Shown here piece by piece: positions 8,065 to 17,080 of a stretch of 42,534 bases of DNA (its first letter is position 1; each line of letters starts with the position of its first letter). Made by a program: the position numbers and the translations under genes. The stretch is taken from the NCBI GenBank assembly GCA_017470715.1, contig JAFUYE010000048.1, positions 1 to 42,534 of the forward strand, written 5' to 3'. This DNA is from Selenomonadaceae bacterium (lineage in GTDB: Bacteria; Bacillota; Negativicutes; Selenomonadales; Selenomonadaceae). A model generated the notes under the pieces. It saw only the letters and a program-made list of their open reading frames with translations, was not told the DNA's origin and did not search any database.

Positions 8065-9789
8065 GTGTCCAAACTCGAAACGAAATTTGTTAATGATATT
8101 GCAGGAAAATTTTTCGTGAAATCCTATCAGCGCGGCTATCGTTGGGGCAAGTCGGAAGTTGAACGCTTGCTTGAAGATGTTTTTGCTTTGAAGGGACACG
8201 GCGGTCAAGCGACGAAAAATTATTGTCTTCAACCGATTGTCGTCAAAAATTTGGGCGACGAAAATTTTGAGCTTATCGACGGTCAACAACGCTTGACGAC
8301 GATTTTTTTGATTTACAATTACATGCACAAGGCAAGCAACGGTTTTTTTGAGGAGCCTAATTTTTCGCTGGACTACGAGACTCGCGACAAGTCTGCGGAT
8401 TTTCTTGCGAACATTGACGTTGCCCGAAAAGATGAAAACATTGACTTTTGGTTTATGGCGAACGCTTACGAGACGATTGAACGTTGGTTTGCCGCCAAAG
8501 GTCAGAAGTCTGTCGTCATGGGGAACCTGAAAAATTTTTTCGCCTATAACGTGAAAGTCATTTGGTACGAAATTGACGATACCGAAAACGCTACGGCAAT
8601 GTTCACGCGGCTCAATATCGGCAAAATTCCTTTGACTTGTGCCGAACTTGTCAAAGCAATGTTCCTGAGCAACGAAAACTGCAATTCGGACAGGCGGCGT
8701 GACGAAATTGCTTTGCAGTGGGACAATCTCGAAAAGGAATTGCACAATGATTCGCTGTGGTACTTTTTGACGAACGACGCGACGAAAAAATATCAGACGC
8801 GCATTGATTTGATTTTGGACTTGATTGCCGGCAAAAAAATCGACAACCGCGACAAGTACGCCACATTTTTTTACTTCGACGGCTTGAAAAAACGCGGCGA
8901 CGATTTAAATGAGCTGTGGCAAAAAATTGTTCAAACCTTTTTGTTGCTGAAGGATTGGCACGAAAATCACGAGCTGTATCACAAAATCGGCTACCTTATC
9001 GCCTCCGGTTACAAAAATCTTTCCGACATTTACGCGGCGTCAAAAAATAAATCCAAGCGGGAATTTTTGTCGCAACTTGACGAACTGATTAAAGCAAGCA
9101 TCAAGCTTAAAGTCGACGAAAATTATTCCGCGTGGAATTACACCGAGGACGCCGAACGAATTCGCAGGTTGTTGCTTTTGTTTAACGTCGAATCCGTGCG
9201 GCAAAACGGCGAACAATCGCAATGGTTTCCCTTCGACAAGTACAAATTCGGCGACGAAAAAAATTCGTGGAGCCTTGAACACATTCACGCCGTCAATTCG
9301 CAGGAAGTCGGCAAGCAGGAACAGTGGCGCGAGTGGCTCAAACTTCATCGGGCATCGTTGGAAAATTTCCCCGACGATAACAAAACTTTGCTTGACGAAA
9401 TTGACAAGTTGCTCAAGATCAGCGAAATCAAAGGTGAAAAATTCCGTGCCCTGCAGAAAAAAATTCTCGACAAACTTTCGCCCGAAAGCATGAGCGAATC
9501 AACCATTGACTCAATCGCCAATCTTGCCTTGCTCAAGTGCGAAAACAATTCCGCGTTGGGCAATTCCGTTTTTGACGTGAAGCGCAACGAAATTATTAAT
9601 CTCGACATGCACGGCGCGTTCATTCCGTTTTGCACAAAGATGGCGTTCCTGAAATACTACACCAAATCGGAACAAACTCAAATTCATTTTTGGAGCGCAA
9701 CCGACCGCCGCGAATACATTCGGGCGATTAATTTTGTGCTGAAAGATTTTTTGTCGGAGCCGATTAAATTTGCGGACAAGGAGAATTGA
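8065..9789 (+). CDS. DUF262 protein with C-terminal DUF1524-type HNH region (GmrSD-like)
   Basis: This is a 574-residue cytoplasmic protein. The N-terminal DUF262 domain shows SYQRGYRW (residues 20-27) and IDGQQRLTT (71-79), the two hallmarks of this ParB/Srx-fold NTP-binding family. Near residue 400, SWSLEHIHAVNSQE resembles the His-containing core of DUF1524/HNH nucleases. The same domain combination occurs in GmrSD-type type IV restriction enzymes, BrxU and SspE, which cut modified or phosphorothioate DNA or block phage. The GTG start has AAAGGATG upstream. The stop codon lies one base before the next start, so the two proteins are made together. No methyltransferase or Dnd/Ssp gene is nearby. 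An antiviral role is inferred from the family only. Confidence 0.8.
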   Translation: MSKLETKFVNDIAGKFFVKSYQRGYRWGKSEVERLLEDVFALKGHGGQATKNYCLQPIVVKNLGDENFELIDGQQRLTTIFLIYNYMHKASNGFFEEPNFSLDYETRDKSADFLANIDVARKDENIDFWFMANAYETIERWFAAKGQKSVVMGNLKNFFAYNVKVIWYEIDDTENATAMFTRLNIGKIPLTCAELVKAMFLSNENCNSDRRRDEIALQWDNLEKELHNDSLWYFLTNDATKKYQTRIDLILDLIAGKKIDNRDKYATFFYFDGLKKRGDDLNELWQKIVQTFLLLKDWHENHELYHKIGYLIASGYKNLSDIYAASKNKSKREFLSQLDELIKASIKLKVDENYSAWNYTEDAERIRRLLLLFNVESVRQNGEQSQWFPFDKYKFGDEKNSWSLEHIHAVNSQEVGKQEQWREWLKLHRASLENFPDDNKTLLDEIDKLLKISEIKGEKFRALQKKILDKLSPESMSESTIDSIANLALLKCENNSALGNSVFDVKRNEIINLDMHGAFIPFCTKMAFLKYYTKSEQTQIHFWSATDRREYIRAINFVLKDFLSEPIKFADKEN

Positions 9790-9790
9790 C

Positions 9791-11971
9791 ATGCCCGAAT
9801 CACTGCAAACGTTCATGAACATTTTCGACAATGTGTCGGTTCGCAAAATCGTTATCCCGAAAATTCAACGCGACTACGCGCAGGGCAGAAACACCGCCGA
9901 AATTTGCCGCGTGCGCGAAAGATTTTTGGATGCATTGTATAAAGCCGTCACGACCGATACAAAAATCAAACTCGATTTTATTTACGGCGACTTGAGCGAC
10001 GGAATTTTGACGCCGCTTGACGGTCAGCAACGTTTGACGACGCTGTTCCTGTTGCATTGGTACGCCGCCCGAAAGTCACATGTTTCGTTCGCCGAGACGG
10101 AATTTCTGAAAAATTTTTCTTACGACACGCGCCCCGATTCGCGGGAATTTTGCAAGTTTCTGGTTGACGCCGAAGTTAATTTCAATGACGAAACTTTGTC
10201 CGCCGAAATAGAAAATCACGCAAACTTCCCGTTAAGCTGGAAAAAAGATCCGACCGTCAATTCAATGCTCGTCATGCTTGACGCCATCAACGAAAAGTTT
10301 CACGACGCGGAAAATCTGTGGGACAAACTCAAAGACGGCGTGATTTCGTTTTATTTTTTGTCGATTGAAGACTTGGGCTTGACTGATGAACTTTACGTCA
10401 CCATGAATTCACGCGGCAAACCTTTGACAGACTTTGAGCACTTCAAGGCGGAATTCAAACGCAAGCTCGACGAAATTGACGGCGAACTTTCCGACAGAAT
10501 CATTTTGAAAATCGACACCGATTGGACGGATTTGCTGTGGACTTACCGCGACGAAAATAATTTGGTCGACGACGGATTTTTGGCTTACTTCGGTTTTCTG
10601 TGCGACGTGATTCTTTATAAAAAAGACGACACGCCCTACGGCAAAAAGCGCGACGATCCGTTTATTTTGCTTGAAGAATTTTTCGGCGGTGACGTGCGGG
10701 CAAATGTCGATTTCATGGAAAAAAGTTTCGATTGCTGGTGCGAACTTGCCAAGCTCGAAAAAATTCCGGAATTCTTTGCCGACAGAGTTTCCGCAGGCAG
10801 CCGCAATAAAAAAGATGTCAACCGACACGCGGCGGGGAAAATTATTACTTACTTCGACGACGCGGATTTTTTCGGCGACTGCGTGAAGTCTTTCAACAAA
10901 AATTTTGGGCTCGGCAAAGTCGTCATGCTGTACGCGTTCCAAACGTATCTGCTTAACCGTGAAAAAATTTCGGACGCGGACTTTCGGCGCAGAATTCGTA
11001 TCGTGAATAATCTGGTCACGAATTCCGGAGATGCCGAACTCAGCAACAGCACGGCGCGCAACAACGGCAACAGAATTCCCGCAATGCTTGAGCAGGTCGA
11101 CAACATAATCATCGACGGGAAAATTTTACAACGCAATGAACTCGCTGCCGAAAACAATTACAACTTCAACGAAATTCAGCTGACGGAGGAGCGCGACAAA
11201 CTTTCGTGGACGAAACAAAATCCCGATAAAGCCGAATCGCTTTTCGAGTTGGAAGATCATTATTTGTTGTACGGGCGAATCGGCGTTATCGGCTTGGAAC
11301 ATCCCGAATATTTTTCGCGGTTCATTTCGCTGTTCGATTGCGATTACGACAAAATTTCTTGCGCGTTGTTGGCTTGCGGCGATTATTGGCAAGTTGACAA
11401 CAATGGTTGGCGTTATCAGCTCGGCTCAACGCGACCGAAGTCGTGGCAAAATCTTTTCCACAAGAGCGCGCTGATTGAGCGTTTTGAGGAAACGCAAATT
11501 GCTTTGGAAATTCTTTTGGACAGTGCAAAAACTTTCACGGATGATTACCTGCAACGAATCATTGACGATTATCTTGCCGGCTGCCAAAAAAATTCTTCGT
11601 TCGAGTGGACGTATTATTTCATTAAGTACGCCGAATTTCGCCCGTCGCGTTACGGAAAATATCGTTGGGAAAATTTTTCGGACGCGCCGTATTATTTCGC
11701 CGCAATGTGGACTGAAAACAAAATGTCGACGAATTCTTATCAGCCGTTTTTAAAGGCAGTTGACGCGCACGACAACATTTCCCGCGACGAATTGGGTATG
11801 CGGCTTGACTTCGGCGATGTTTACGTTACGTGCGAAAATGATGCTTACGTCGTCAAAAATTCTGCGACCGACGTTGAAAAAAATCGCTTGACGATAAATC
11901 AACGCAACGGTGTCGACAGCGAAGACCGAATCAAAAAGTTCAAGTCATTTGCTGAAGGTTATCTTTACTGA
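9791..11971 (+). CDS. Second DUF262 protein, partner of the preceding gene
   Basis: This is a protein of 726 residues. The N-terminal domain again carries the family marks IQRDYAQGR (residues 25-33) and DGQQRLTT (77-84), so it is a divergent DUF262 NTPase-like domain. A second conserved-looking segment, [18 protein letters not shown] near 200-220, is typical of these proteins. I do not recognise the last 350 residues; they contain no clear HNH motif. ATG start with AAGGAG 7 nt upstream, one base after the previous stop. It is not a simple duplicate of its neighbour, since similarity is confined to the DUF262 part. The pair probably works as a two-subunit sensor and effector, but which subunit does what cannot be read here. 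Confidence 0.72.
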   Translation: MPESLQTFMNIFDNVSVRKIVIPKIQRDYAQGRNTAEICRVRERFLDALYKAVTTDTKIKLDFIYGDLSDGILTPLDGQQRLTTLFLLHWYAARKSHVSFAETEFLKNFSYDTRPDSREFCKFLVDAEVNFNDETLSAEIENHANFPLSWKKDPTVNSMLVMLDAINEKFHDAENLWDKLKDGVISFYFLSIEDLGLTDELYVTMNSRGKPLTDFEHFKAEFKRKLDEIDGELSDRIILKIDTDWTDLLWTYRDENNLVDDGFLAYFGFLCDVILYKKDDTPYGKKRDDPFILLEEFFGGDVRANVDFMEKSFDCWCELAKLEKIPEFFADRVSAGSRNKKDVNRHAAGKIITYFDDADFFGDCVKSFNKNFGLGKVVMLYAFQTYLLNREKISDADFRRRIRIVNNLVTNSGDAELSNSTARNNGNRIPAMLEQVDNIIIDGKILQRNELAAENNYNFNEIQLTEERDKLSWTKQNPDKAESLFELEDHYLLYGRIGVIGLEHPEYFSRFISLFDCDYDKISCALLACGDYWQVDNNGWRYQLGSTRPKSWQNLFHKSALIERFEETQIALEILLDSAKTFTDDYLQRIIDDYLAGCQKNSSFEWTYYFIKYAEFRPSRYGKYRWENFSDAPYYFAAMWTENKMSTNSYQPFLKAVDAHDNISRDELGMRLDFGDVYVTCENDAYVVKNSATDVEKNRLTINQRNGVDSEDRIKKFKSFAEGYLY

Positions 11972-11994
11972 AAAAAATTTTTGAGGTGATTATT

Positions 11995-13437
11995 TTGGAT
12001 TACGAAGCAGTTATCGGTTTGGAAATTCATTCCGAACTTAAAACCGCAACGAAAATTTTCTGCGGCTGTGCAACGACTTTCGGCGCGGAACAAAATACGC
12101 ACGTTTGCCCCGTGTGTTTGGGATTGCCGGGCGTTTTGCCGACAATCAATAAAAAAGTCGTCGAATTCGCCATCAAAGCCGGACTTGCGACAAATTGCAA
12201 AATAAATAAGTTCAGCAAGTTCGATCGCAAAAATTATTACTATCCAGACCTTCCGAAGAATTGGCAGACCTCGCAATACGATTTGCCGATTGCTTATGAA
12301 GGTCATGTGGACATTGACGTTGACGGAGTGAAAAAAACTGTCCGTTTGACGCGAATTCACATGGAAGAGGACGCGGGCAAGCTCGTTCACAGCGGAACCA
12401 CGATTAAAGATTCGGCAAGCTCGAACGTCGATTACAATCGCACGGGTGTTCCGTTGATTGAGATTGTCAGCGAACCGGACATGCATTCGGCGGCGGAAGC
12501 TCGCGCTTACATGGAAAAAATCAAGTCGATTCTCGAATATATCGACGTGAGCAACTGCCGCATGGAGGAAGGCAACCTGCGCGCCGACATCAACGTCTCG
12601 TTGCGCCCGATTGGCTCCGAAAAGCTCGGAACGCGAACAGAAATGAAGAATATTAACTCGTTCAAAGCTCTCGAAGACGCGATTAACTACGAAATCGAAC
12701 GTCAAGCGGAAGTTTTGGACGACGGCGGCAAAATTATTCAGGAAACGCGAACTTGGAACCCCGAACGCGGAATTACGCAGTCGATGCGTTCAAAAGAGGA
12801 CGCGCACGATTATCGTTACATGCCGGAACCGGATTTGCCGCCGATTGTCACGACGGACGAAGAAATTGACGCGTTCAGAAAATCTTTGCCCGAATTGCCC
12901 GATGCTCGCCGCGAACGTCTGATAAAAACTTTCGGATTGAGCGAATACGACGCCGGAATTATCACAAGCTCACGCGCAATGGCTGAATACTTCGATTCGG
13001 TTGTTGACGGCGGAGCGGACGCGAAAGTTGCCGCGAATTGGATTATGGGCGATTTGTCGAAAAATCTTAACGCGGACGGCTTGACGATTGAAAATTCTCC
13101 CGTTGACGCGAAAAGACTTGCCGAAATGATTCAGCTTATCGCGAAAGGCACAATCAGCGGCAAAATCGCCAAAACTGTTTTCGCCGAAATGTGGAAGTCG
13201 CCCGACTCGCCCGAAAAAATTGTTCGCGATAAAGGTTTGGTGCAAATTACCGACACGGGCGCGATTGAAAGCGTTATCGACGAAGTTATTGCGAAAAATC
13301 CCAAAGCTGTCGAAGAATATCGCGGCGGCAAGAAAAAAGCTGTCGGTGCGCTCGTCGGGCAAGTCATGAAGCTCACGAAAGGCAAGGCGAATCCTCAACT
13401 GGTCAATCAGTTGCTTGCGAAAAAATTGGAGGCATAA
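11995..13437 (+). CDS. gatB: Asp-tRNA(Asn)/Glu-tRNA(Gln) amidotransferase subunit B
   Basis: This is the tRNA-binding, kinase-type subunit of GatCAB, which converts misacylated Glu-tRNA(Gln) and Asp-tRNA(Asn) to the correct amides. About 480 residues, full length. Visible marks: [10 protein letters not shown] at the start, a CGC...CPVC zinc-type pair of cysteine motifs, the [13 protein letters not shown] signature, HMEEDAGK, and a C-terminal YqeY-like helical domain ending [17 protein letters not shown] prefer TTG at 11995 (GAGGTG 6 nt upstream) over GTG at 11986, which overlaps that site. gatC and gatA are not in the window. The start lies only 23 nt after the DUF262 pair with no terminator between, so it may be transcribed from their promoter. 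Confidence 0.95.
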   Translation: MDYEAVIGLEIHSELKTATKIFCGCATTFGAEQNTHVCPVCLGLPGVLPTINKKVVEFAIKAGLATNCKINKFSKFDRKNYYYPDLPKNWQTSQYDLPIAYEGHVDIDVDGVKKTVRLTRIHMEEDAGKLVHSGTTIKDSASSNVDYNRTGVPLIEIVSEPDMHSAAEARAYMEKIKSILEYIDVSNCRMEEGNLRADINVSLRPIGSEKLGTRTEMKNINSFKALEDAINYEIERQAEVLDDGGKIIQETRTWNPERGITQSMRSKEDAHDYRYMPEPDLPPIVTTDEEIDAFRKSLPELPDARRERLIKTFGLSEYDAGIITSSRAMAEYFDSVVDGGADAKVAANWIMGDLSKNLNADGLTIENSPVDAKRLAEMIQLIAKGTISGKIAKTVFAEMWKSPDSPEKIVRDKGLVQITDTGAIESVIDEVIAKNPKAVEEYRGGKKKAVGALVGQVMKLTKGKANPQLVNQLLAKKLEA

Positions 13438-13438
13438 C

Positions 13439-14611
13439 ATGAGCGCGGAATTCGTCAAATTAATTTCCGACTTGCATTCGGAGCGTTTCAACGTGCATTT
13501 GGAACAACTGGTGACGCATCAAACGCCCGTCGGAATTTTTTTCGGCTTTGAATTGAAACCGAGCGATGCGGTAGAAAATATTCAAACAATGTTTCGAGCG
13601 GGGCTGAACGTCACATGCGCGATTGTTTTGGCAGACCGTCAAGCTGATGTGCTCAGAAATTTTGTCGACGTGCCTGTTGTCGCGCTGGAAGATTTTGAGC
13701 GATTCGGCGAAGAAAATTTCCCCGTCAAGCCGCAAGAAGTCTTCCTCGTCGAACTGCTCAGAGATCGTGCGTTCACGCCGTATTTCCTGCGCCACGGCAT
13801 CGAAGTCATCACAATGCTTTATTCCAACAGGCAACATGAATATTTTTCACTGGTGATGAAACATCTGCCTGAACTTTACGCCGTGCACGAAAGTTTTATC
13901 GACGACGAATCAAAAAAATCTTTCCGTGCAGTTATCAGAGGACGCTTGACGGGACGAGTCAGCGATTATCGTTTCGCGCCCGAACCTCAATATTTTTTGG
14001 ACGGATTTTTACCGACGGCAGGCGACATTGCAATCGACGGCGGGGCTTACGACGGTGCCACTGCATTAAATTTCGCAAACCTCGGCGCAAAAGTTTTTGC
14101 CTTTGAAATGGACGCAAACAATTACCGAAATTGCCTTGCACGCATCGGACAAAACCCCAACATCACGCTTGAAAACTTCGGTTTGAGCGACAAAGAATAC
14201 GAAGAAAATTATTCGTCATATGGCATGAGCAGTTATAAAGATTCTTCGGGTAACATGCGCGGAAAGTTCATTGATTTGGATACCTATGTTGCGCGAAAAA
14301 ATTTGCCACGTGTCGATTACATCAAGCTTGACATCGAAGGCGCGGAACTCGACATGCTTCACGGTGCGGCGAAGACAATCACCCGTTGCAAGCCGAAAAT
14401 GGCGGTCAGTGCCTATCACAAGCCCAAAGATTTGTGGACTTTGGCGACGTATATAAAATCTTTGCGTCCCGATTATGAATTCGCTTTCCGCCATTACAGA
14501 ATCGATTGTACGGATTATCTTTTGGACGACGACCAACGGGCAATTTTAAAATATTTCGGATTGGATTGGCTCATGGTGAATTCCGGCGAATTTGTTTTGT
14601 ATTGCCGCTGA
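13439..14611 (+). CDS. FkbM-family methyltransferase
   Basis: This is a 390-residue protein. The second half is a class I SAM-dependent methyltransferase of the FkbM type, with IDGGAYDGATAL (motif I, near residue 198), FAFEMDANNY, and YIKLDIEGAELDML near 295. FkbM enzymes commonly O-methylate sugars or polyketides, often in surface-glycan loci. The first 190 residues resemble the helper domain found in other FkbM fusion proteins but carry no motif I can name. ATG start with GGAGG 6 nt upstream, one base after the gatB stop, so it is translationally linked to gatB. It is the last plus-strand gene and ends at a strong terminator. The substrate is unknown. Confidence 0.82.
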   Translation: MSAEFVKLISDLHSERFNVHLEQLVTHQTPVGIFFGFELKPSDAVENIQTMFRAGLNVTCAIVLADRQADVLRNFVDVPVVALEDFERFGEENFPVKPQEVFLVELLRDRAFTPYFLRHGIEVITMLYSNRQHEYFSLVMKHLPELYAVHESFIDDESKKSFRAVIRGRLTGRVSDYRFAPEPQYFLDGFLPTAGDIAIDGGAYDGATALNFANLGAKVFAFEMDANNYRNCLARIGQNPNITLENFGLSDKEYEENYSSYGMSSYKDSSGNMRGKFIDLDTYVARKNLPRVDYIKLDIEGAELDMLHGAAKTITRCKPKMAVSAYHKPKDLWTLATYIKSLRPDYEFAFRHYRIDCTDYLLDDDQRAILKYFGLDWLMVNSGEFVLYCR

Positions 14612-14628
14612 AATTTTCCGCAACAAAA

Positions 14629-14661
14629 ATCCCTCGACCGAAGTCGGGGGATAATTTTTTT
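14629..14661 (+). terminator. Intrinsic terminator after the FkbM gene
   Basis: A 10-bp stem (14629-14638 with 14643-14652, one G-T wobble) with a CGAA tetraloop is followed by AA and a run of seven T. It ends the host plus-strand operon and marks the last clearly chromosomal feature before the prophage. Confidence 0.9.
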
Positions 14662-14722
14662 GGAGCACGTCAGGCATTTGTTTGAGCCGTGCAGTCTACG
14701 TGCAGGCTACCGCCCGATACTC

Positions 14723-14754
14723 AAAAAGCCCCCTCCGAACTTGGAGAGGGCTTT
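14723..14754 (-). terminator. Intrinsic terminator of the prophage late operon
   Basis: Read on the minus strand, a 12-bp stem (one internal mismatch) with a 6-nt loop is followed by TTTTT. It lies 6 nt after the last phage gene, facing the host terminator at 14629-14661, so two converging operons end here. Confidence 0.85.
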
Positions 14755-14759
14755 ATTCG

Positions 14760-14960
14760 TCAATCGGTATTGCCTTTCGTCAGTTGTTTCAAAAGGTCGT
14801 CGACGGCAACGGACAAGCAAGGTGGCGTTTCGTCGATTAAAATTTTTCGTGAAACTCGCGCTCCGTTGTCCGTGAACGCCGCGATTTTGACTTTGTCTTG
14901 GTCAATGGTCACCGAATTTCCGTATTGGTCGGTAGCGACAAGTAAAACGACGTTCCACAT
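14760..14960 (-). CDS. Small phage protein of unknown function
   Basis: This is a 66-residue protein starting MWNVVLLVATDQYGN, the last gene of the lysis module. I do not recognise a domain. It is probably a small beta-rich protein with a charged C-terminal helix; no membrane segment is clear. The ATG lies just after the TGA of the endolysin gene, with a GGTGG site inside the end of that gene, so the two are translated together. Longer in-frame starts would overlap the endolysin and have no site. Confidence 0.6.
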   Translation of the reverse strand: MWNVVLLVATDQYGNSVTIDQDKVKIAAFTDNGARVSRKILIDETPPCLSVAVDDLLKQLTKGNTD

Positions 14961-14961
14961 G

Positions 14962-15888
14962 TCAATTCCACCATTCGACGTGTGAGCCGATACCGCCGTC
15001 ACGAACGTCGACATGAATGAACCACGCGCCGCCGTTTTCAAGTGGCGGGTAAAATCCTGTCCCGTCGAAGTCAATACTTTCAACGAGCTCACGCGCACGC
15101 TTAAAGCCGATTTCGGGAATTGTTATGTCAGCCGCAGTTCCCAGCACGTGCTGAGAATTCGGGACGCCGCCGACTTCTTTATTGTGTTTCGAGCAACGAT
15201 AGCCGCAGTTGACGTGAACCGGTTTGCCTGCTTTTGCTCTGAGTTCTTCCAGCAGTTCAATCAGTCGCGAATCAACCGAACCTTGCCCGCAACAGTGACA
15301 GACGAATTCGGACGCGTTGAAATGTGAACCGACAGTTCCCGATTGCGTTGGTGTGTCAACAACGTCGGGCAACGGCTTTTCGTTGGCGAAATAATCGGTG
15401 ACGCCGCGAGCGATTGCACGGGCGAAATCGTCTTCACGGTCAATCAAAAGTTTGGCGTCGTCAGGATTATCGATAAAAGCTGTCTCAACCAAAACTGCGG
15501 GCGCGTCCGTGTGTTTGAGCACGTAAAAATTTGCTGTCTTCACGCCACGATTGATGACGGGCAACGAATTGATGATTTGTGCTTGAATCTTTTCCGCAAG
15601 ACGCGTGCTTTTCATGCCGCCCGATGAAAAAGTTTCAGTGCCTTTTGCAGTGCCCGTCGCCGCGTTGCAGTGAATTGAAACGAACAAGTCTGCTTTCCAT
15701 GCGTTTGCGTCGAAACAAATTTCGCCGAGCCCGTCGTATTGGAAAAGTTTCACGTCATAGCCGACAGCCCGCAGGTAGCCTTCGACGCGTTTGCCGATTT
15801 TCAAGACAATGTCAGCTTCGCGAAGTCCGTTACCGCACGCGCCGGGGTCAAGTTGCACGTCGTGTCCGGGGTTAATGAAAATTCTCAT
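14962..15888 (-). CDS. Endolysin: N-acetylmuramoyl-L-alanine amidase fused to M15 peptidase
   Basis: This is a 308-residue cytoplasmic lysin that would degrade peptidoglycan at the end of infection. The N-terminal amidase_3 domain (about 1-170) has the zinc ligands His9 (NPGHD), Glu24 and His73 (SIHCNA), and the catalytic Glu135 (VLVETAF). A linker at 171-186 leads to a Peptidase_M15_3 domain (about 187-308) with GYRCSKHN, His247 (NSQH), Asp254 (AADI) and His292 (FIHVD). It has no signal peptide, so it needs the holin. The ATG overlaps the TGA of the holin-like gene in an ATGA junction. The pairing of a glycan-peptide amidase with a peptide-cutting domain on one chain is notable but known in Firmicutes phages. 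Confidence 0.93.
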   Translation of the reverse strand: MRIFINPGHDVQLDPGACGNGLREADIVLKIGKRVEGYLRAVGYDVKLFQYDGLGEICFDANAWKADLFVSIHCNAATGTAKGTETFSSGGMKSTRLAEKIQAQIINSLPVINRGVKTANFYVLKHTDAPAVLVETAFIDNPDDAKLLIDREDDFARAIARGVTDYFANEKPLPDVVDTPTQSGTVGSHFNASEFVCHCCGQGSVDSRLIELLEELRAKAGKPVHVNCGYRCSKHNKEVGGVPNSQHVLGTAADITIPEIGFKRARELVESIDFDGTGFYPPLENGGAWFIHVDVRDGGIGSHVEWWN

Positions 15889-16181
15889 TTTGAATCATCC
15901 TTTCGTTTGCGGATGTTGTTGGTCTCAAGATAACGGCGAAATTCCGTGAATTGGTTTTCTATCTTGTCGAGACGGTTTTCAATGGCGCGGAATTGGTGCT
16001 CAAAAGCGTGCAAGCGACCATCGAGTACGTTCACTTTTTCGGCGAGAGTTTTAACCGAATCCGCGAGAGACTTGTTTGAATCGGCTAAATCTTTCAAAGC
16101 CGAGGTGCCCTTGGTGAGCAAGTAAATCGTCACAACGCCCAATGCTCCGAATTCGCCGATTTTCAATAGCATTTCTTCCAA
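15885..16181 (-). CDS. Holin-like or YvrJ-like membrane protein with coiled coil
   Basis: This is a protein of about 98 residues. A single hydrophobic segment near the start (IGEFGALGVVTIYLLTKG) is followed by about 65 residues of heptad-patterned coiled coil and a basic tail (RKRKDD). Size, layout and the ATGA overlap with the endolysin gene suggest a holin or holin accessory of the XhlA/YvrJ kind. The start is uncertain: TTG at 16181 has GGAG 9 nt upstream, ATG at 16172 would also work, and TTG at 16196 lacks a site. It begins just after an intrinsic terminator, so it may need read-through or its own weak promoter. Confidence 0.65.
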   Translation of the reverse strand: MEEMLLKIGEFGALGVVTIYLLTKGTSALKDLADSNKSLADSVKTLAEKVNVLDGRLHAFEHQFRAIENRLDKIENQFTEFRRYLETNNIRKRKDDSK

Positions 16182-16221
16182 TGAAATCAACTCCAATGAA
16201 TCGAACGTTCATGTTGCCAAT

Positions 16222-16244
16222 AAAAAAAGTGCCCGTCGGCACTT
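16222..16244 (-). terminator. Intrinsic terminator between XkdX and the holin-like gene
   Basis: On the minus strand a perfect 7-bp stem (AAGTGCC with GGCACTT) and a 4-nt loop are followed by seven T. It overlaps the stop codon of the XkdX gene. It would separate tail genes from lysis genes within an otherwise continuous operon and may set their ratio. Confidence 0.8.
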
Positions 16245-16381
16245 CAGTTGTTTTGATTTTCGGGAGGTTTGAGGATTTCATTCGCCTGTTCTTCGGTCAG
16301 CCAGCCTTTTTCGACGGCGTTACGAATTGCCGCTTCGTCGAGTTTGCCTTCGTTGTAAAGTCTTTTCAGTCGCTCAAACAT
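16244..16381 (-). CDS. XkdX family protein
   Basis: This is a 45-residue protein, MFERLKRLYNEGKLDEAAIR at its start, then a GWLTEEQANEI segment. This is the standard layout of the tiny XkdX family found at the end of tail modules in Firmicutes phages and PBSX-like elements: a helix, a basic turn and a W-[IL]-T-x-E-[EQ] helix. Its role is unknown. ATG with a GGGGGTG site 7 nt upstream. The end of the gene is also the left arm of the terminator at 16222-16244. Confidence 0.85.
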   Translation of the reverse strand: MFERLKRLYNEGKLDEAAIRNAVEKGWLTEEQANEILKPPENQNN

Positions 16382-16384
16382 GAT

Positions 16385-16681
16385 TCACACCCCCAACATG
16401 CTGATGATGATATTGTCAATCGCCGCGCTGTTCTCAGCCAAAGCCGCCGCAGTTTCGTCCGCTTCGGTGCCCGCGTCAACTTCGACGAGAATCACGGTAT
16501 CTTCCGCGCCAACTCCGTCACGTCCTTGCAGATTGTACGGTGTGCCTTGAAATGCAATGCCTTGCGCATCTTTTGCCGTTGTGCTGAGGAAACAACCCGT
16601 CGAAGTTTTTTTTCGGATGAAAAGCAGTCGCTCGGCACTTCCAATAACTGCGCCGTCTTTCGTGTCAATAATTTTATACAT
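16385..16681 (-). CDS. Small phage tail-end protein
   Basis: This is a 98-residue protein starting MYKIIDTKDGAVIG. The N-terminal part looks beta-rich and ends in an acidic, Ala-rich helix with DNIIISMLGV at the tail. Proteins of this size often stand just before XkdX in phage tail modules, but I cannot name a family. ATG with GGAG 8 nt upstream. It lies between the protein at 16685-17080 and XkdX, with 3-nt gaps on both sides, so it belongs to the same transcript. Confidence 0.65.
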   Translation of the reverse strand: MYKIIDTKDGAVIGSAERLLFIRKKTSTGCFLSTTAKDAQGIAFQGTPYNLQGRDGVGAEDTVILVEVDAGTEADETAAALAENSAAIDNIIISMLGV

Positions 16682-16684
16682 GGC

Positions 16685-17080
16685 TCAAACTCCTTTTACG
16701 CCGACAAGTGCGGCAATTTGTTTCAAATCGTCAATCGGAGCATTAAAAAAATCGTCGTTCCACAACCAATAATCTTGGTGTTCGGTGCGACGATATTTTT
16801 GCGCCAATTCATTTTCAAAAACTTTTTCCCAGCGGTCAGGATTAGCGTTGAATCCGCCGAGGGTTTTAATTATCGCGTGCGACAATCGATATCGTTCAAG
16901 TCCGTTGCCGTCGTCGTTGCGGGCGAAATATTCATGCGCCGCCGCGCTTCGAGACTTGCACACAGCACGAATGCCGAACCACAACGTCCCGTCGATTTTC
17001 TCAAGTTTCGTGCCATACGGGATGTTGAAATGTCCGCCGACGCCGTCACGCTTGAATCTTTTTGCCGTGATGTATTCCAT
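16685..17080 (-). CDS. Phage protein of unknown function downstream of the DGR reverse transcriptase
   Basis: This is a 131-residue protein starting MEYITAKRFKRDGVGG, with an IPYGT segment, an EYFARNDDGNGLERYRL segment and a tryptophan- and aspartate-rich tail. Similar proteins occur near lysis genes in Firmicutes prophages as far as I recall, always without known function. ATG at 17080 has GGAG 8 nt upstream. It overlaps the last 35 nt of the reverse transcriptase gene in another frame, so its translation may be coupled to that gene. No catalytic motif or membrane segment is seen. Confidence 0.65.
   Translation of the reverse strand: MEYITAKRFKRDGVGGHFNIPYGTKLEKIDGTLWFGIRAVCKSRSAAAHEYFARNDDGNGLERYRLSHAIIKTLGGFNANPDRWEKVFENELAQKYRRTEHQDYWLWNDDFFNAPIDDLKQIAALVGVKGV

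Noticed and set aside
8065-11971. DUF262 pair as a classical restriction-modification or toxin-antitoxin system
   Set aside because: No methyltransferase or specificity subunit is nearby, and neither protein has toxin or antitoxin features.
14690-14708. CGTGCAG direct repeat as the attachment core
   Set aside because: Seven bases repeated 4 nt apart is too short and close, and the other prophage end is not available for comparison.
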